Shown: positions 15,449 to 24,550, numbered from the stretch's first letter. The stretch: DNA of 27,800 nucleotides from Candidatus Thorarchaeota archaeon (GCA_016840825.1 JAEORN010000215.1:1-27800), one strand, 5' to 3'. Made by a program: numbers and translations. The notes: generated by a model from the sequence alone, not told the origin.

Positions 15449-16144
15449 CTATAGAACCACAGGAATGGATTCAACCAGTTTTAGATTCCAGTCTTCAACT
15501 CTACATGATAGAGCATAGACTTCAACACCTAATGAGTGACTCTTCCTCAAAGCTTTCCCGAATGCAGGATCAGTTCCGTCATTTGGAACAAAGTATTCAG
15601 CATCTGGTCTTTGAATGACGAAGACCGCTGCACACCTTTCAGCAAGACCTTCTGTTTTTGCCTTCGCTAACGAATTTAAATGTCGGACGCCACGTGTTGT
15701 TGGAGCATCCGGGAACTTGGCACAACCCTCTTCAACTAGAGTGCACGATTTCACTTCAATAAATGCTATCCCTGTTTCATTTTCGAGTTGGAAATCAAAG
15801 CGGCCCTCATAGACAGAGGGTTCAGCAATGATTGATGAATACTCTTTGAAAGGTTCAAAGTCACCGTTTTGAAGTAGATTCTTCATGAATCGATTGGGCA
15901 GATAGGAATCTATCGAAACCAGTACACCATCATGTTTCATCCCGATCATATCGAATTTTGTTCTTCTATTAGCATGAGATGCTGTGCGCACATAGACTCT
16001 CTTTCCTGGAATCATAAGCTCATGCATTCTTCCTGGATTAGGAACAAAGACTTCGATGATTTCGCCATTCAATTCGACTAAACCGAGAAATCGGTTTGGT
16101 CTATCGACAAAGGTGCACTGGTGTATTTCTCTAGATTCCTGCAC
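15449..16144 (-). CDS. sfsA: SfsA family protein (nuclease-like)
   Basis: 231 residues, the usual SfsA length. The family motifs are present: N-P-G-R-M (36-40), Y-E-G-R-F-D-F (112-118), F-I-E-V-K-S-C-T-L (128-136) and F-P-D-A-P-T-T-R-G-V-R-H-L (144-156). D117, E130 and K132 form a PD-(D/E)xK-like nuclease site. The name comes from a sugar-fermentation phenotype in E. coli; the domain architecture supports nucleic-acid binding or cleavage, and the archaeal role is unknown. The start is GTG at 16144 with a GAGGT ribosome site. It diverges from the large kinase gene across 100 bases. Confidence 0.93.
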   Translation of the reverse strand: MQESREIHQCTFVDRPNRFLGLVELNGEIIEVFVPNPGRMHELMIPGKRVYVRTASHANRRTKFDMIGMKHDGVLVSIDSYLPNRFMKNLLQNGDFEPFKEYSSIIAEPSVYEGRFDFQLENETGIAFIEVKSCTLVEEGCAKFPDAPTTRGVRHLNSLAKAKTEGLAERCAAVFVIQRPDAEYFVPNDGTDPAFGKALRKSHSLGVEVYALSCRVEDWNLKLVESIPVVL

Positions 16145-16244
16145 AGGCCTACCTCATAGTTAAAGGAGATATCGGAGCTAAGTTAAAAATGAAAGTTAGG
16201 TTTTATTATAGTTGCAAAGGGACATGAACCGTTGATGGTGCTAG
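16145..16244. promoter_or_regulatory. divergent promoters of sfsA and the receiver-PAS-kinase
   Basis: For the plus-strand kinase, ttttattata at 16201-16210 is a TATA box with a start near 16232 and a leader of about 13 bases. For sfsA, the T-rich complement of agttaaaaatga around 16181-16192 is a possible TATA box, with a start near 16160. No palindrome is evident. Confidence 0.5.
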
Positions 16245-18794
16245 ATGACAATAGAGATATTGCTGATTGATGACGATGAAGATACTCTTAGGATCGCAAC
16301 AAGATTCCTAGAAAGAGACGATCCTACATTTCACATCAAATCAGTAATGTCTGCTGAACTTGCTTTGGAAATTCTTGAAACCAATACTTTTGATGTTGTT
16401 GTCAGTGATTATGAGATGCCAAATGGAATGAGTGGTCTTGAGCTCCTAGAAATGATACGCAGCCAGAACTCTGAGATTCCTTTCATCATATTCACAGGTA
16501 GAGGCCGTGAAGAAGTGGCAATCAAAGCTCTAAATCTTGGTGCAGATTCATATGTGATCAAAGGAGGAGATCCTAAAAGTCTCTATACTGAATTAGCGCA
16601 TTATATCAGGAGTGTTGTTGCACATAGCAGGGCAAAGTTAGCTTTAGATGAAAGTGATGCTCGATTCAGGGCGGCTTTTGAAGATGCAGCAATCGGAATG
16701 GCGATTGTTTCTATAGATCAGGAGATTCTTCAAGTTAATGCCGAGCTTACGAGAATGCTTGGCTTTGACGGAGAGCAACTTACAGGCAGAAATCTCGAAG
16801 AGATTGCTCATCCTGATGAAATTGGCCAAGCACCACTTAAAGCTCTCAGGGTTTTGGATGACGATTCCACCATTCTTTCCGGAGAAAGAAGGTTTCTACA
16901 CAGAGACGGTAAATGGGTGTGGACTCGTACAACATCATCGCTCATAAAGGATTCAAGAGGTAAACCTCTCTATTTTGTAAGTCAATTTCAAGATATCACA
17001 GAAACCAAACATGCAATTGAAGCTCTAAGAGAAAGTGAAGAGCGCTTTAGAGGAGCATTTGAGGATGCAGCAATAGGAATGGCATTGGTGACTTTTGATG
17101 ATGAACAAATCCATTGTAATAGAGCTTTGAGTCAAATGTTAGGGTATACAGATGAAGAATTGAATGAGAGAGGATTCAATGAAATTACACATCCAGATGA
17201 TCTTGGTAAAACTCCTGCAATAATAGACGGGAAATTTGAGAATGGAAGGACAACTATCCAATTGGAGAAACGCTATATTCACAAAAGTGGTCATGTTGTC
17301 TATACCTTCATCAACTCCTCTATTATCTATGACAAGGATAACAACCCAATCCACTATGTTACTCAGTTTCAGGATGTCACAGAGCAAAAGTTAGCTTCAG
17401 ATGCGTTAGCGACTTCAGAGGCAAACTATCGAAGCTTGCTTGAGCGTAGTCTTCAGAACTATGCAGTGATTCAAGATGGCAAGTATGTATATGTGAACGA
17501 ACCTTTTGCTAGAACTCTGGGGCTCTCAAGAGAGAAAGTCTTGAGTCTAAGGCCAGCAGAGATTTGGAAACTTGTCCATCCTGCGGACATTCAGCACCTC
17601 ATACAAAGAAACAGTCAATTAGATGCTGGTGCTAGTGAGGTTCCAAAACACGAGTTCCGATATATCCGACCAGATGGTGAAATCCGCTGGGTGGAGGGGT
17701 TGGTCAGGAAATTTGAATATGATGGAAGACCAGCTCACCAAATAGTCGAAATTGATATTACTGAAAGAAAGGAATACGATGAGGCCTTAAGGGAGAGCTT
17801 GGACTTTCTTGATACCCTTCTTAATACTATACCAAATCCAGTATTCTTCAAGGATAGGCAAGGTTTCTATCAGAGGTGCAACCCTGCGTTCGCCTCTAAT
17901 ATTATGGGATTATCCGTAGAAGAGGTGGCCGGTAAAAGAACAGAAGACATAATCCCTCGTATTAGTAATTTGTCAGATGAGGATCTCAAGGAACTAGATA
18001 GAACCATACTTCATTCAGAGGATTACCAATCGTTTGAAATTCAGATACAAGATCCATCAGGAGTTCCCAAAGATTATCTTGTCAATCGTAGCGTGTATAG
18101 GGATATAGAAGGCAATCCAGTTGGTATTGTTGGAGTTTTACAAGAGATTACAACCCTAAGAAAACTCCAAAGAGAACTTTCACACCAAAAGGATGAGTTG
18201 TCTGAGTTTGCACAGGTGATGAGCCACGACCTGCAAGGATCACTTCATAATGCATTACTCTACGCAGAGCTTCTTGAGGAGGAATATGAAAGGTCCAATG
18301 TATCAAGTATAAAGGATATGCTAAAAGCTGCGCAAGACATTCTCAAGCGCTCATTAAGATTAGCAGAAGCTGGACTGATAATTGGTGACCTTGAGGAAGT
18401 AGACCTAAACATTTTGGTCGACGAAATTTCTTCTAGAGAGGTAAATGAATATGCAGAATTTCATCGTGACAATCTACCAACCATAAATTGTGATCGGCTG
18501 AAGATGACTCAAATCCTATCAAATCTCCTGAGGAATGCAATTGAGCATGGAAAGCCCAATAGAATCGAGATAAGAACGAAATCTCATCCTCATTATCATG
18601 ATATTTTTGTAGTCAATGACGGAATACCAATACCAAACGATCTTCGTGATAGCATTTTAGAAACTTCACTATCTACCAAGACACATGGCGGACTTGGTCT
18701 CATGATTGTAAAGAAGCTTGTTGAAGCTCATGGATGGTCTATAAGATTGGAAAATAGTCAAGAAACAAGATTCAGAATCAGAATACCAAAATAG
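16245..18794 (+). CDS. receiver-PASx4-histidine kinase (soluble hybrid sensor)
   Basis: An 849-residue protein with no transmembrane segment. Domains in order: receiver (1-125, phosphoacceptor D55 in V-V-V-S-D, acidic pocket D9-D11, K106), PAS1 (about 138-255), PAS2 (about 265-382), PAS3 (about 393-510), PAS4 (about 517-640), HisKA with H661 in M-S-H-D-L-Q, and HATPase with N764, G1 N-D-G (791-793) and G2 G-G-L-G-L (815-819). An N-terminal receiver feeding PAS and kinase domains is common in archaea. PAS1 and PAS2 share A-F-E-D-A-A-I-G-M-A and look recently duplicated. No output protein or DNA-binding regulator is encoded next door, but a stand-alone phosphoacceptor-domain gene follows 56 bases later, a likely partner. 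The signal is unknown. Confidence 0.9.
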   Translation: MTIEILLIDDDEDTLRIATRFLERDDPTFHIKSVMSAELALEILETNTFDVVVSDYEMPNGMSGLELLEMIRSQNSEIPFIIFTGRGREEVAIKALNLGADSYVIKGGDPKSLYTELAHYIRSVVAHSRAKLALDESDARFRAAFEDAAIGMAIVSIDQEILQVNAELTRMLGFDGEQLTGRNLEEIAHPDEIGQAPLKALRVLDDDSTILSGERRFLHRDGKWVWTRTTSSLIKDSRGKPLYFVSQFQDITETKHAIEALRESEERFRGAFEDAAIGMALVTFDDEQIHCNRALSQMLGYTDEELNERGFNEITHPDDLGKTPAIIDGKFENGRTTIQLEKRYIHKSGHVVYTFINSSIIYDKDNNPIHYVTQFQDVTEQKLASDALATSEANYRSLLERSLQNYAVIQDGKYVYVNEPFARTLGLSREKVLSLRPAEIWKLVHPADIQHLIQRNSQLDAGASEVPKHEFRYIRPDGEIRWVEGLVRKFEYDGRPAHQIVEIDITERKEYDEALRESLDFLDTLLNTIPNPVFFKDRQGFYQRCNPAFASNIMGLSVEEVAGKRTEDIIPRISNLSDEDLKELDRTILHSEDYQSFEIQIQDPSGVPKDYLVNRSVYRDIEGNPVGIVGVLQEITTLRKLQRELSHQKDELSEFAQVMSHDLQGSLHNALLYAELLEEEYERSNVSSIKDMLKAAQDILKRSLRLAEAGLIIGDLEEVDLNILVDEISSREVNEYAEFHRDNLPTINCDRLKMTQILSNLLRNAIEHGKPNRIEIRTKSHPHYHDIFVVNDGIPIPNDLRDSILETSLSTKTHGGLGLMIVKKLVEAHGWSIRLENSQETRFRIRIPK

Positions 18795-18825
18795 TCCAAA
18801 GAAAGTCCTTAATAGGAGTTTGAGA

Positions 18826-18833
18826 GTATATAT
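18826..18833 (+). promoter_or_regulatory. TATA box for the small HisKA-like gene
   Basis: gtatatat, about 21 bases (centre to A) before ATG 18851. Transcription is expected to begin at or next to the ATG, so the mRNA should be leaderless. This also disfavours the upstream TTG (18836) and GTG (18842) as starts. Confidence 0.5.
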
Positions 18834-18850
18834 CATTGAGTGTGAGAGGG

Positions 18851-19072
18851 ATGGCTGCGCAATCTGATGTTAGTAAGTTTCTTCATGTACTCTCTCACGA
18901 TATTAAAAATATACTGCAAAATATCCAGGGGTACGTGAATATACTTGAAGGAGAAAATAATAAGGAGTGTTTGGAAGGAATCACAAGACTTGTCCATAAA
19001 GGAGGACAAGTATTAGATGAGTTTGTTGCAGTAGCAGACAAAGGAGATCTTTCAAAGAAAATCCAGCATTAA
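18851..19072 (+). CDS. stand-alone HisKA-type phosphoacceptor domain protein
   Basis: A 73-residue protein consisting only of a dimerisation/phosphoacceptor-like helical hairpin. F-L-H-V-L-S-H-D-I-K-N around H16 matches a kinase H-box, and a second helix runs to about residue 62. No ATPase domain follows: the frame ends at 19072, where the convergent polymerase gene ends, so it is not a truncated reading of a longer kinase in this frame. It lies 56 bases behind the receiver-PAS kinase, whose own H-box (S-H-D-L-Q) is similar. It could be a phosphotransfer relay, a competitor for the kinase, or a relic of a kinase that lost its ATPase half. An upstream TTG at 18836 would add five residues. Confidence 0.65.
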   Translation: MAAQSDVSKFLHVLSHDIKNILQNIQGYVNILEGENNKECLEGITRLVHKGGQVLDEFVAVADKGDLSKKIQH

Positions 19073-20169
19073 AAGAAATCTGATATAGTAGCTTGAGTTG
19101 ATAATTCTTCAAGTCCAGATATCTTAACTCCAAGAAGTCGGATATACTTACTCTTATTACGGGAATGATCAAATATTCCCAATGCCATTTTCTCCAGCAG
19201 AGTTCCATCATCGGTACATATCGGGATGCTTTTACTTCTCTGGATTGTTGTATAATCTCCATACCTAATCTTAACTGTGACTGTTCGAAATTGTAAATGC
19301 TTGGACAAGAGCCTTTCGGAGATTCTCCCACAGATATTTCGGATAGTTTCATGGAGATACCCTACAGAGTCAGGCTCTATATCTTCCATGAATGTTCTAT
19401 CCTTACTGATTGATTTCCTAATTCGGGGACCATTATCTATCAATGGCCTATCATCAATTCCACTAGCTCTCCGATGTAGCCAACTTGAACCCCTTCCCAT
19501 TATCGGCCACAACTCAGTTATTGACATCCCTTGGATTTGTCCGAGTGTTTCAATTCCATGCTTCTTAAGATACTCCGCAGTCTTTGCCCCAACTCCATTT
19601 AGAGCTTGAACATTCATAGGAGCAAGGAAATCACGAACAGCATCAGGAGCAGGACCTACTAGTGTGATACCCATTGGTTTCCTCGTACCTGTTGCCACCT
19701 TTGCTACAGAGATATTTGGTGCAATCCCAATCGAACACGGGAGAAACGTCTCCTGCTTTATTGCTTGCTGAATTTCCTCCGCCATTTCAATAGGAGAGCT
19801 ATAGTCTAGAACACCTTCAGTAACCTCAATGTAGGCTTCATCAATACTTGCACGTCTGACTCGTTGCCCATCAGCGTATTGAGATAAGATCTCCATAACC
19901 TCATCACTGGCTTCAGTGTAGTTGGAGAACTCTCCTGAAACAAAGACTGCATCCGGGCATAAACGATACGCCTTTGAAACAGGCATCCCTGAACGTATCC
20001 CAAATGCTCGAGCTTCATAAGATGCAGCACGAACAACTCCTCGACCATGCCCTTTCTTAGGATCATGTCCAACACATACAGGTCGTCCTACTAGCTCTGG
20101 ATATGTACGATACTGCTCTACGGATGCGAAAAATGCATCCATATCAATATGCATGATCCAACGTTGCAT
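19069..20169 (-). CDS. dinB: DNA polymerase IV (Y-family)
   Basis: A 366-residue translesion polymerase. The catalytic H-I-D-M-D-A-F-F-A-S-V-E sits near the N-terminus and S-I-D-E-A-Y lies about 100 residues later. Helix-hairpin-helix residues (L-N-G-V-G-A-K-T) and the little-finger domain follow. The C-terminus Q-A-T-I-S-D-F-F is a textbook PIP box for binding the PCNA clamp. It copies past damaged bases at stalled forks. ATG 20169 is chosen; TTG 20181 would add four residues (M-V-P-K) not expected before the first strand. A TATA-like ctttatgt, read on the minus strand at 20209-20216, would give a leader of about 18 bases. Its stop overlaps the stop of the convergent small phosphoacceptor gene. 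Confidence 0.93.
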   Translation of the reverse strand: MQRWIMHIDMDAFFASVEQYRTYPELVGRPVCVGHDPKKGHGRGVVRAASYEARAFGIRSGMPVSKAYRLCPDAVFVSGEFSNYTEASDEVMEILSQYADGQRVRRASIDEAYIEVTEGVLDYSSPIEMAEEIQQAIKQETFLPCSIGIAPNISVAKVATGTRKPMGITLVGPAPDAVRDFLAPMNVQALNGVGAKTAEYLKKHGIETLGQIQGMSITELWPIMGRGSSWLHRRASGIDDRPLIDNGPRIRKSISKDRTFMEDIEPDSVGYLHETIRNICGRISERLLSKHLQFRTVTVKIRYGDYTTIQRSKSIPICTDDGTLLEKMALGIFDHSRNKSKYIRLLGVKISGLEELSTQATISDFF

Positions 20170-20279
20170 CTTGGGTACCAATGATATAGCTGATCATGAG
20201 CCTTAGACCTTTATGTACAATCAAGGTATCTCCAATTGAACACCAATGAACTACGGGGGTACCCGAATCTAATAAATGC

Positions 20280-21233
20280 CTAAAGTGGCTCATAGAATTT
20301 GAAGAACGAGTCGAGATCCACATTTCCTCCGCTAAGAATCACGCCTATCCTGCGTTTATCCATTGTAGGAGCTATCTGAAGTAGTGCAGCTAGCGATACA
20401 GCTCCACTGGGTTCAACAACTAATTTCATACGCTCCCAAAGTAAACGCATAGCATCTATAATTTCCCTTTCACTTACAGTGACAATTCGATCTACATTCT
20501 CCTGAATTATCTTGAAAGTGATGTCACCAAGGTTGGTTCGTAATCCATCTGCAATTGTATTCGGACTTGTGCTAGGATAGATCACACCATCCCGCAATGA
20601 TCGATAGGCGTCATCTGCATTTTTTGGTTCACCCGCAATGACTAATGCATCTTTAGAAAGTCCCTTCACTGCTATTGATGTTCCACTTAGGAGACCTCCA
20701 CCGCCAACTGGACAGAATACTGCACCTAGAATTCCTATTTCCTGAATCAATTCCAAAGCAGCAGTCCCTGCACCAGCGATTACTCGTTCATCATTATACG
20801 GATGAATTAGTGTGTATCCAAACTCCTCGACGAGTTGCTTTGCAGTTTCTACTCTGCTATTGACATTATTCTCGCAGAAAACGATTGAAGCTCCGTATCC
20901 TTTGGTGGCTTCAACCTTAACTCGAGGAGAATTTTCTGGCATTACGATTGTTGCTTTAACGCCAAGAGTAGATGCAGCCAAAGCCAGTGCTTGTGCATGA
21001 TTCCCTGATGAGTGTGTAACCACACCGCGTGCTCTTTCGTCATCTGTTAGAAGAGATACTGCATTGAGAGCTCCTCTGAATTTGAACGCACCAATTCGCT
21101 GAAAATTTTCGCATTTAAAGAAGACATTGCAGCCAGTCATCCTATCAATAGTTGTTGAGGTAAGAACCGGGGTATGAACTATGTGATTCCTAATTCTTTC
21201 ATTTGCCGCTTCAATATCCTTCAAAGTAACCAA
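20280..21233 (-). CDS. threonine/serine dehydratase-family PLP enzyme
   Basis: A 317-residue fold-type II PLP enzyme. The Schiff-base Lys51 sits in G-A-F-K-F-R-G-A, substrate-binding S-S-G-N-H (75-79) is present, the phosphate cup is G-G-G-G-L (177-181) and S-G-G-N-V-D lies at 301-306. It most likely converts L-threonine to 2-oxobutyrate (feeding isoleucine) or L-serine to pyruvate; serine racemase activity is a known alternative for this subfamily. There is no C-terminal ACT regulatory domain, so it is the short catabolic-like form. The start is TTG 21233, with GGAG about 11 bases upstream. It lies 31 bases after the isomerase-like gene, suggesting one transcript. Confidence 0.9.
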   Translation of the reverse strand: MVTLKDIEAANERIRNHIVHTPVLTSTTIDRMTGCNVFFKCENFQRIGAFKFRGALNAVSLLTDDERARGVVTHSSGNHAQALALAASTLGVKATIVMPENSPRVKVEATKGYGASIVFCENNVNSRVETAKQLVEEFGYTLIHPYNDERVIAGAGTAALELIQEIGILGAVFCPVGGGGLLSGTSIAVKGLSKDALVIAGEPKNADDAYRSLRDGVIYPSTSPNTIADGLRTNLGDITFKIIQENVDRIVTVSEREIIDAMRLLWERMKLVVEPSGAVSLAALLQIAPTMDKRRIGVILSGGNVDLDSFFKFYEPL

Positions 21234-21264
21234 GAAAACCTACTCTCCAGAACAACAACGGGTA

Positions 21265-22068
21265 CTATCTTTGAGAAGAGATGTACGACAACGCATTTGT
21301 AAGATCCTCTTCTGTATCAAGCTCAAGAATAACGGGACCCTTGAAATCGATGTGATTAAGTGCTCGAAGAACCCCTTCGAAATTAGCACTTCCCTTTCCA
21401 AGTGTCAAATGTGCATCGGAAGTCCCATCATTATCGTGTAGGTGGACTTCTATTAGGTACGGTTTCATTTTTTCAATGTACTTTACAGAGTCGATACTAG
21501 CAGTGTGTGCGTGACCCACATCTACAACTGCTCTGACGTCAAAGTCTGCGTACTCCTGAACAACATCAAAGTGCTCATCAGGATAGAGAACAAGCTCACG
21601 ATCTCGTCCTAGTTGTTTGTTCTCAACTCCAATCTGTATACCTCGATCATGTGCATACATCGCAAGTTCCAACAAGCTAGCACGGAACCGTTGAACTGAA
21701 TCCTCGAATCTCTCTATTTGATGGATTGAACATGAACCTCCGTGTACTACAATAATAGTAGCACCTATCGCGTCAGCGAAATCAATACAATCCTTTATGA
21801 TGTCCAATGATGATCTTCGAATTCGTTCCTTGAAGCTTGCTAGATTGATGTCATCATATGGTCCATGTACAGTTGGTGTAAGATTGAATGTACCAAGGCA
21901 ATCAATGACAGTGTCCTTCAATTTCATATCTATTTCAGGTGGAGAGAAGGGGGGTTCCATCTGAATCTCAATGTATTTCATCCCAAGTCGATGACACATC
22001 CCTATGAATTCAGGAAAAGGAATCGGACAGCCATTGAAATAGGAAGCACCTGTGTTTAGTTCAGTCAT
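21265..22068 (-). CDS. sugar phosphate isomerase/epimerase-like TIM-barrel protein
   Basis: 267 residues of the xylose-isomerase-like / AP-endonuclease-2 superfamily. Candidate metal ligands are in place: H68 (H-G-P-Y-D), H109 (V-V-H-G-G), E149 (G-V-E-N-K), D183 and H186 (V-D-V-G-H), H209/H211, H220 and E249. Several motifs, such as I-N-L-A-S and L-G-K-G, echo endonuclease IV, but the length and the changed metal motifs fit the isomerase/epimerase group better. The substrate is unknown. ATG 22068 follows a G-rich ribosome site. It is first in the minus-strand pair with the dehydratase and diverges from the beta-helix gene over 115 bases. Confidence 0.82.
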   Translation of the reverse strand: MTELNTGASYFNGCPIPFPEFIGMCHRLGMKYIEIQMEPPFSPPEIDMKLKDTVIDCLGTFNLTPTVHGPYDDINLASFKERIRRSSLDIIKDCIDFADAIGATIIVVHGGSCSIHQIERFEDSVQRFRASLLELAMYAHDRGIQIGVENKQLGRDRELVLYPDEHFDVVQEYADFDVRAVVDVGHAHTASIDSVKYIEKMKPYLIEVHLHDNDGTSDAHLTLGKGSANFEGVLRALNHIDFKGPVILELDTEEDLTNALSYISSQR

Positions 22069-22183
22069 ATAAAGCCCCGCCTTTAATGCTTCTTAAAATT
22101 CCTTACTAATGAAGCTATCAGTTGAACTACGGGGCACAACCTTATAACTCCACTTTTGAAACCTAATTTGGAGAGGGATTTCA
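22069..22183. promoter_or_regulatory. divergent promoter region, isomerase-like and beta-helix genes
   Basis: For the plus strand, cttataac (22141-22148) is a TATA box, and ggagaggg (22170-22177) is a strong ribosome site before TTG 22184. For the minus strand, the complement of cttaaaat around 22092-22099 could be a TATA box. GCCCCG (22074-22079) and CGGGGC (22130-22135) are inverted over a 50-base gap, with GCTTC/GAAGC nested inside (22088-22092, 22111-22115). Confidence 0.45.
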
Positions 22184-24550
22184 TTGCTGAGAAGAGTGTC
22201 CGTCTTGGTTATCTGCATATTCCTTTTTTTCTCAGCACCGCTGTCTGTCAATCGGACATCTGAAATACTTATTCTCATGGCAAATCACAAAATATCGCAA
22301 ATTAGTCATGATTCGCTCTACATTAGCTCTGATGGAGATTTTGAATTTTATGATTTTCCAGGTAGTGGAACTGCAGAAAATCCCTATATTATTGAAAATC
22401 TCCTGATTGGAAGTCTTGCGCCTTGCCTATCAATATCATATACTACCGCACATTTCGTTGTCAGGAATTGCATCTTTGAAGCAGAAAGGGGATCACTCCA
22501 GAATGTTCAAGGTATGATAAGATTACAATCAGTTCAGAATGGAATAGTTGAGGATTGTCTACTTGTTGGTGGTGATATCGGGATATACATTCTTGGTGGA
22601 TCTAATATAGCTATAACTAATTGCTCTATGTCTGATATTGGGATGATTTCAATTTATCAGATTTCAGGATCCAACTGCTCATATAGAGATAATGTATTTG
22701 ATAGCGGAGGTATTCTCCTTTTTAATGCGAATTCAATCGATCAAATTCACGTCATTGAGAATTGTACAATTGCTGGCAACGAAATAGGCTATTTCGGAGA
22801 ATCAGAGAACATGATGATTAATGGGAGTAAGTATAGCCAGATTATTATTAGCGACTGCAATAACGTTACAGTTGATGGGCTGGTGTCATCAAATGTAACA
22901 GCTGCAGTGCAAATCTATGATTCGACTGAATGTTCATTGTATAATTCTCATATATCTGCTCTATATCTCACATCTGTCTTCATCATAAACTCTAGAAATT
23001 TAACGATAAAGAACAATTCCTTCGAGAATGAAGGTATTATGATAGAAGGAGAAATTAGACAGGAATGGATTCACGACATTCAGAACAATACGGTTGATGG
23101 AAGTGACATTCACTATTTTAGATTGGAGTCAGATATTACCCTTGAGAACCAAGATTTTGGACAGCTTTTCTTTGTGAATTGTACAGATGTCCTAGTGAAC
23201 AATAGTGTCATTAAGACTGAAATAACTGCAATCTTTTGCTCTGAGATACGAATAGCGAATACATCAATACCTAGCGATTCAAATAGAGCAGTATACATAA
23301 TTCAATCCGTTAAGATAAGCATCCAAGATTGCATGATCACTTCTGTAATGTACATTTCTGACGTGAATGAATTTGCATTGGTAAATTGCACTATATCGAG
23401 TGAAACCTATGGTTGTATTGTGACAGGTGTCTCATTATTCGTATGTCAGAATTGCTCATTCACTACTTCTCTGTATGGTATTGTAGCGTACAATCTGATT
23501 GATGGACATATACTTTCAAATGATTTTACATATCAAGGTCTACAATTGCAATTTGTAGAGCAAGTTGAGATTATTGAGAATACTTTTCACAATTGTAGGA
23601 GCTTTGCAATTGTACTAGCTGGAAATGCAATTCAAATAGCATCAAATGAATTTGATAGATGTAGTGCTGGAATATATGCAGCAAATTGCTGGTTCCTAGA
23701 GATAGGAGATATGGAATTTACCGATATGGATGCCGGTATCCTAGGACTCATGCTGTCACAATCTGAAATCCAAGGATGCACTATACTAAGATGTGGTATT
23801 TCGCTTAGTTTCATAGATTGCTACGATGTTAACATTAGCTCATGTACTATTGAGGAAGCGGGGTATAATGGACTTAGTATTTCAAATTCAACAGAAGTTA
23901 ACATAGCAAACCTAAGCATTATCGCAAGCCTTGCAGCTGGTGTTGATATCAACTATGGATCATATTGTACTATCTGCAATTGTAATATCTCATCATGTGA
24001 ATCAGGAATTAGAGTGGTAAGAAGTATCGGTTTCCAAATCCTAGAATGCTCAATAAAGGAGAACGAGGCTAATGGAATCACTCTCAATGATTGTGGTGAT
24101 ATAAGCATCAGGGATAGCAATATTTCAGAAAATGGACATAATGGAATCGAATTGGTCGATAGCACCGAGTCATGGATAATTGCCAATTGGATTACAAACA
24201 ATTCATACTATGGAATTCATATCATAGGATCATCTCGAGGGAGTATGATATATTACAACCATTTCATCCTAAATGGAGAAGGAAATGCATTCGACAGTTG
24301 TGGAGATAATACTTGGGATGATTGCTTAGGTCGTGGGAACTACTGGGATGATTGGGAAGGCTATGGCTATTATCTCATTCCAGGATCTACCAACTCAGTA
24401 GACCACTATCCGATGAGCACTCTAACCTTAGAAGGAGATATACTAACACAATATGGACCAACTTTAATTGCCATGACTGTTCTATGTGCGGTTATTCTTG
24501 TATTTGTGCACTTTCAGAAGAGAAGAATATCCTATGGTGAGGCTCAATGA
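22184..24550 (+). CDS. secreted, membrane-anchored right-handed beta-helix protein (NosD-like)
   Basis: A 788-residue surface protein. The signal peptide (L-R-R, hydrophobic core to about 21) is followed by the characteristic G-S-G-T-A-E-N-P-Y-I-I-E-N entry motif. Some 25 or more rungs of about 23 residues come next, each with recurring I-x-N-C-x-I or I-x-N-N strands. A G-N-Y-W-D-D-W closing motif, a transmembrane helix (about 760-777) and a basic tail F-Q-K-R-R end it. Asn-ladder rungs create numerous N-glycosylation sites, and cysteines are unusually common (N-C-T, N-C-S). Such proteins bind or process polysaccharides or form surface layers; no catalytic residues are identifiable. TTG is the only start that keeps the signal peptide, and it has a strong ribosome site. 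The next ATG overlaps its stop. Confidence 0.85.
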   Translation: MLRRVSVLVICIFLFFSAPLSVNRTSEILILMANHKISQISHDSLYISSDGDFEFYDFPGSGTAENPYIIENLLIGSLAPCLSISYTTAHFVVRNCIFEAERGSLQNVQGMIRLQSVQNGIVEDCLLVGGDIGIYILGGSNIAITNCSMSDIGMISIYQISGSNCSYRDNVFDSGGILLFNANSIDQIHVIENCTIAGNEIGYFGESENMMINGSKYSQIIISDCNNVTVDGLVSSNVTAAVQIYDSTECSLYNSHISALYLTSVFIINSRNLTIKNNSFENEGIMIEGEIRQEWIHDIQNNTVDGSDIHYFRLESDITLENQDFGQLFFVNCTDVLVNNSVIKTEITAIFCSEIRIANTSIPSDSNRAVYIIQSVKISIQDCMITSVMYISDVNEFALVNCTISSETYGCIVTGVSLFVCQNCSFTTSLYGIVAYNLIDGHILSNDFTYQGLQLQFVEQVEIIENTFHNCRSFAIVLAGNAIQIASNEFDRCSAGIYAANCWFLEIGDMEFTDMDAGILGLMLSQSEIQGCTILRCGISLSFIDCYDVNISSCTIEEAGYNGLSISNSTEVNIANLSIIASLAAGVDINYGSYCTICNCNISSCESGIRVVRSIGFQILECSIKENEANGITLNDCGDISIRDSNISENGHNGIELVDSTESWIIANWITNNSYYGIHIIGSSRGSMIYYNHFILNGEGNAFDSCGDNTWDDCLGRGNYWDDWEGYGYYLIPGSTNSVDHYPMSTLTLEGDILTQYGPTLIAMTVLCAVILVFVHFQKRRISYGEAQ

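Noticed and set aside
15274..15618. 114-codon plus-strand ORF across the gap between the ABC-operon membrane gene and sfsA
   Set aside because: About half lies antisense to the conserved SfsA C-terminus and the rest overlaps the membrane gene start. There is no ribosome site or domain.
21265..22068. Reading the TIM-barrel protein as endonuclease IV
   Set aside because: I-N-L-A-S and G-K-G echo the family, but the metal motifs are altered (H-G-P-Y-D, V-D-V-G-H) and the spacing fits sugar isomerase/epimerase relatives better.
20247..22134. 12-base direct repeat TGAACTACGGGG (20247-20258 and 22123-22134)
   Set aside because: Several 12-base matches are expected by chance in a window this long, and the flanks do not match.
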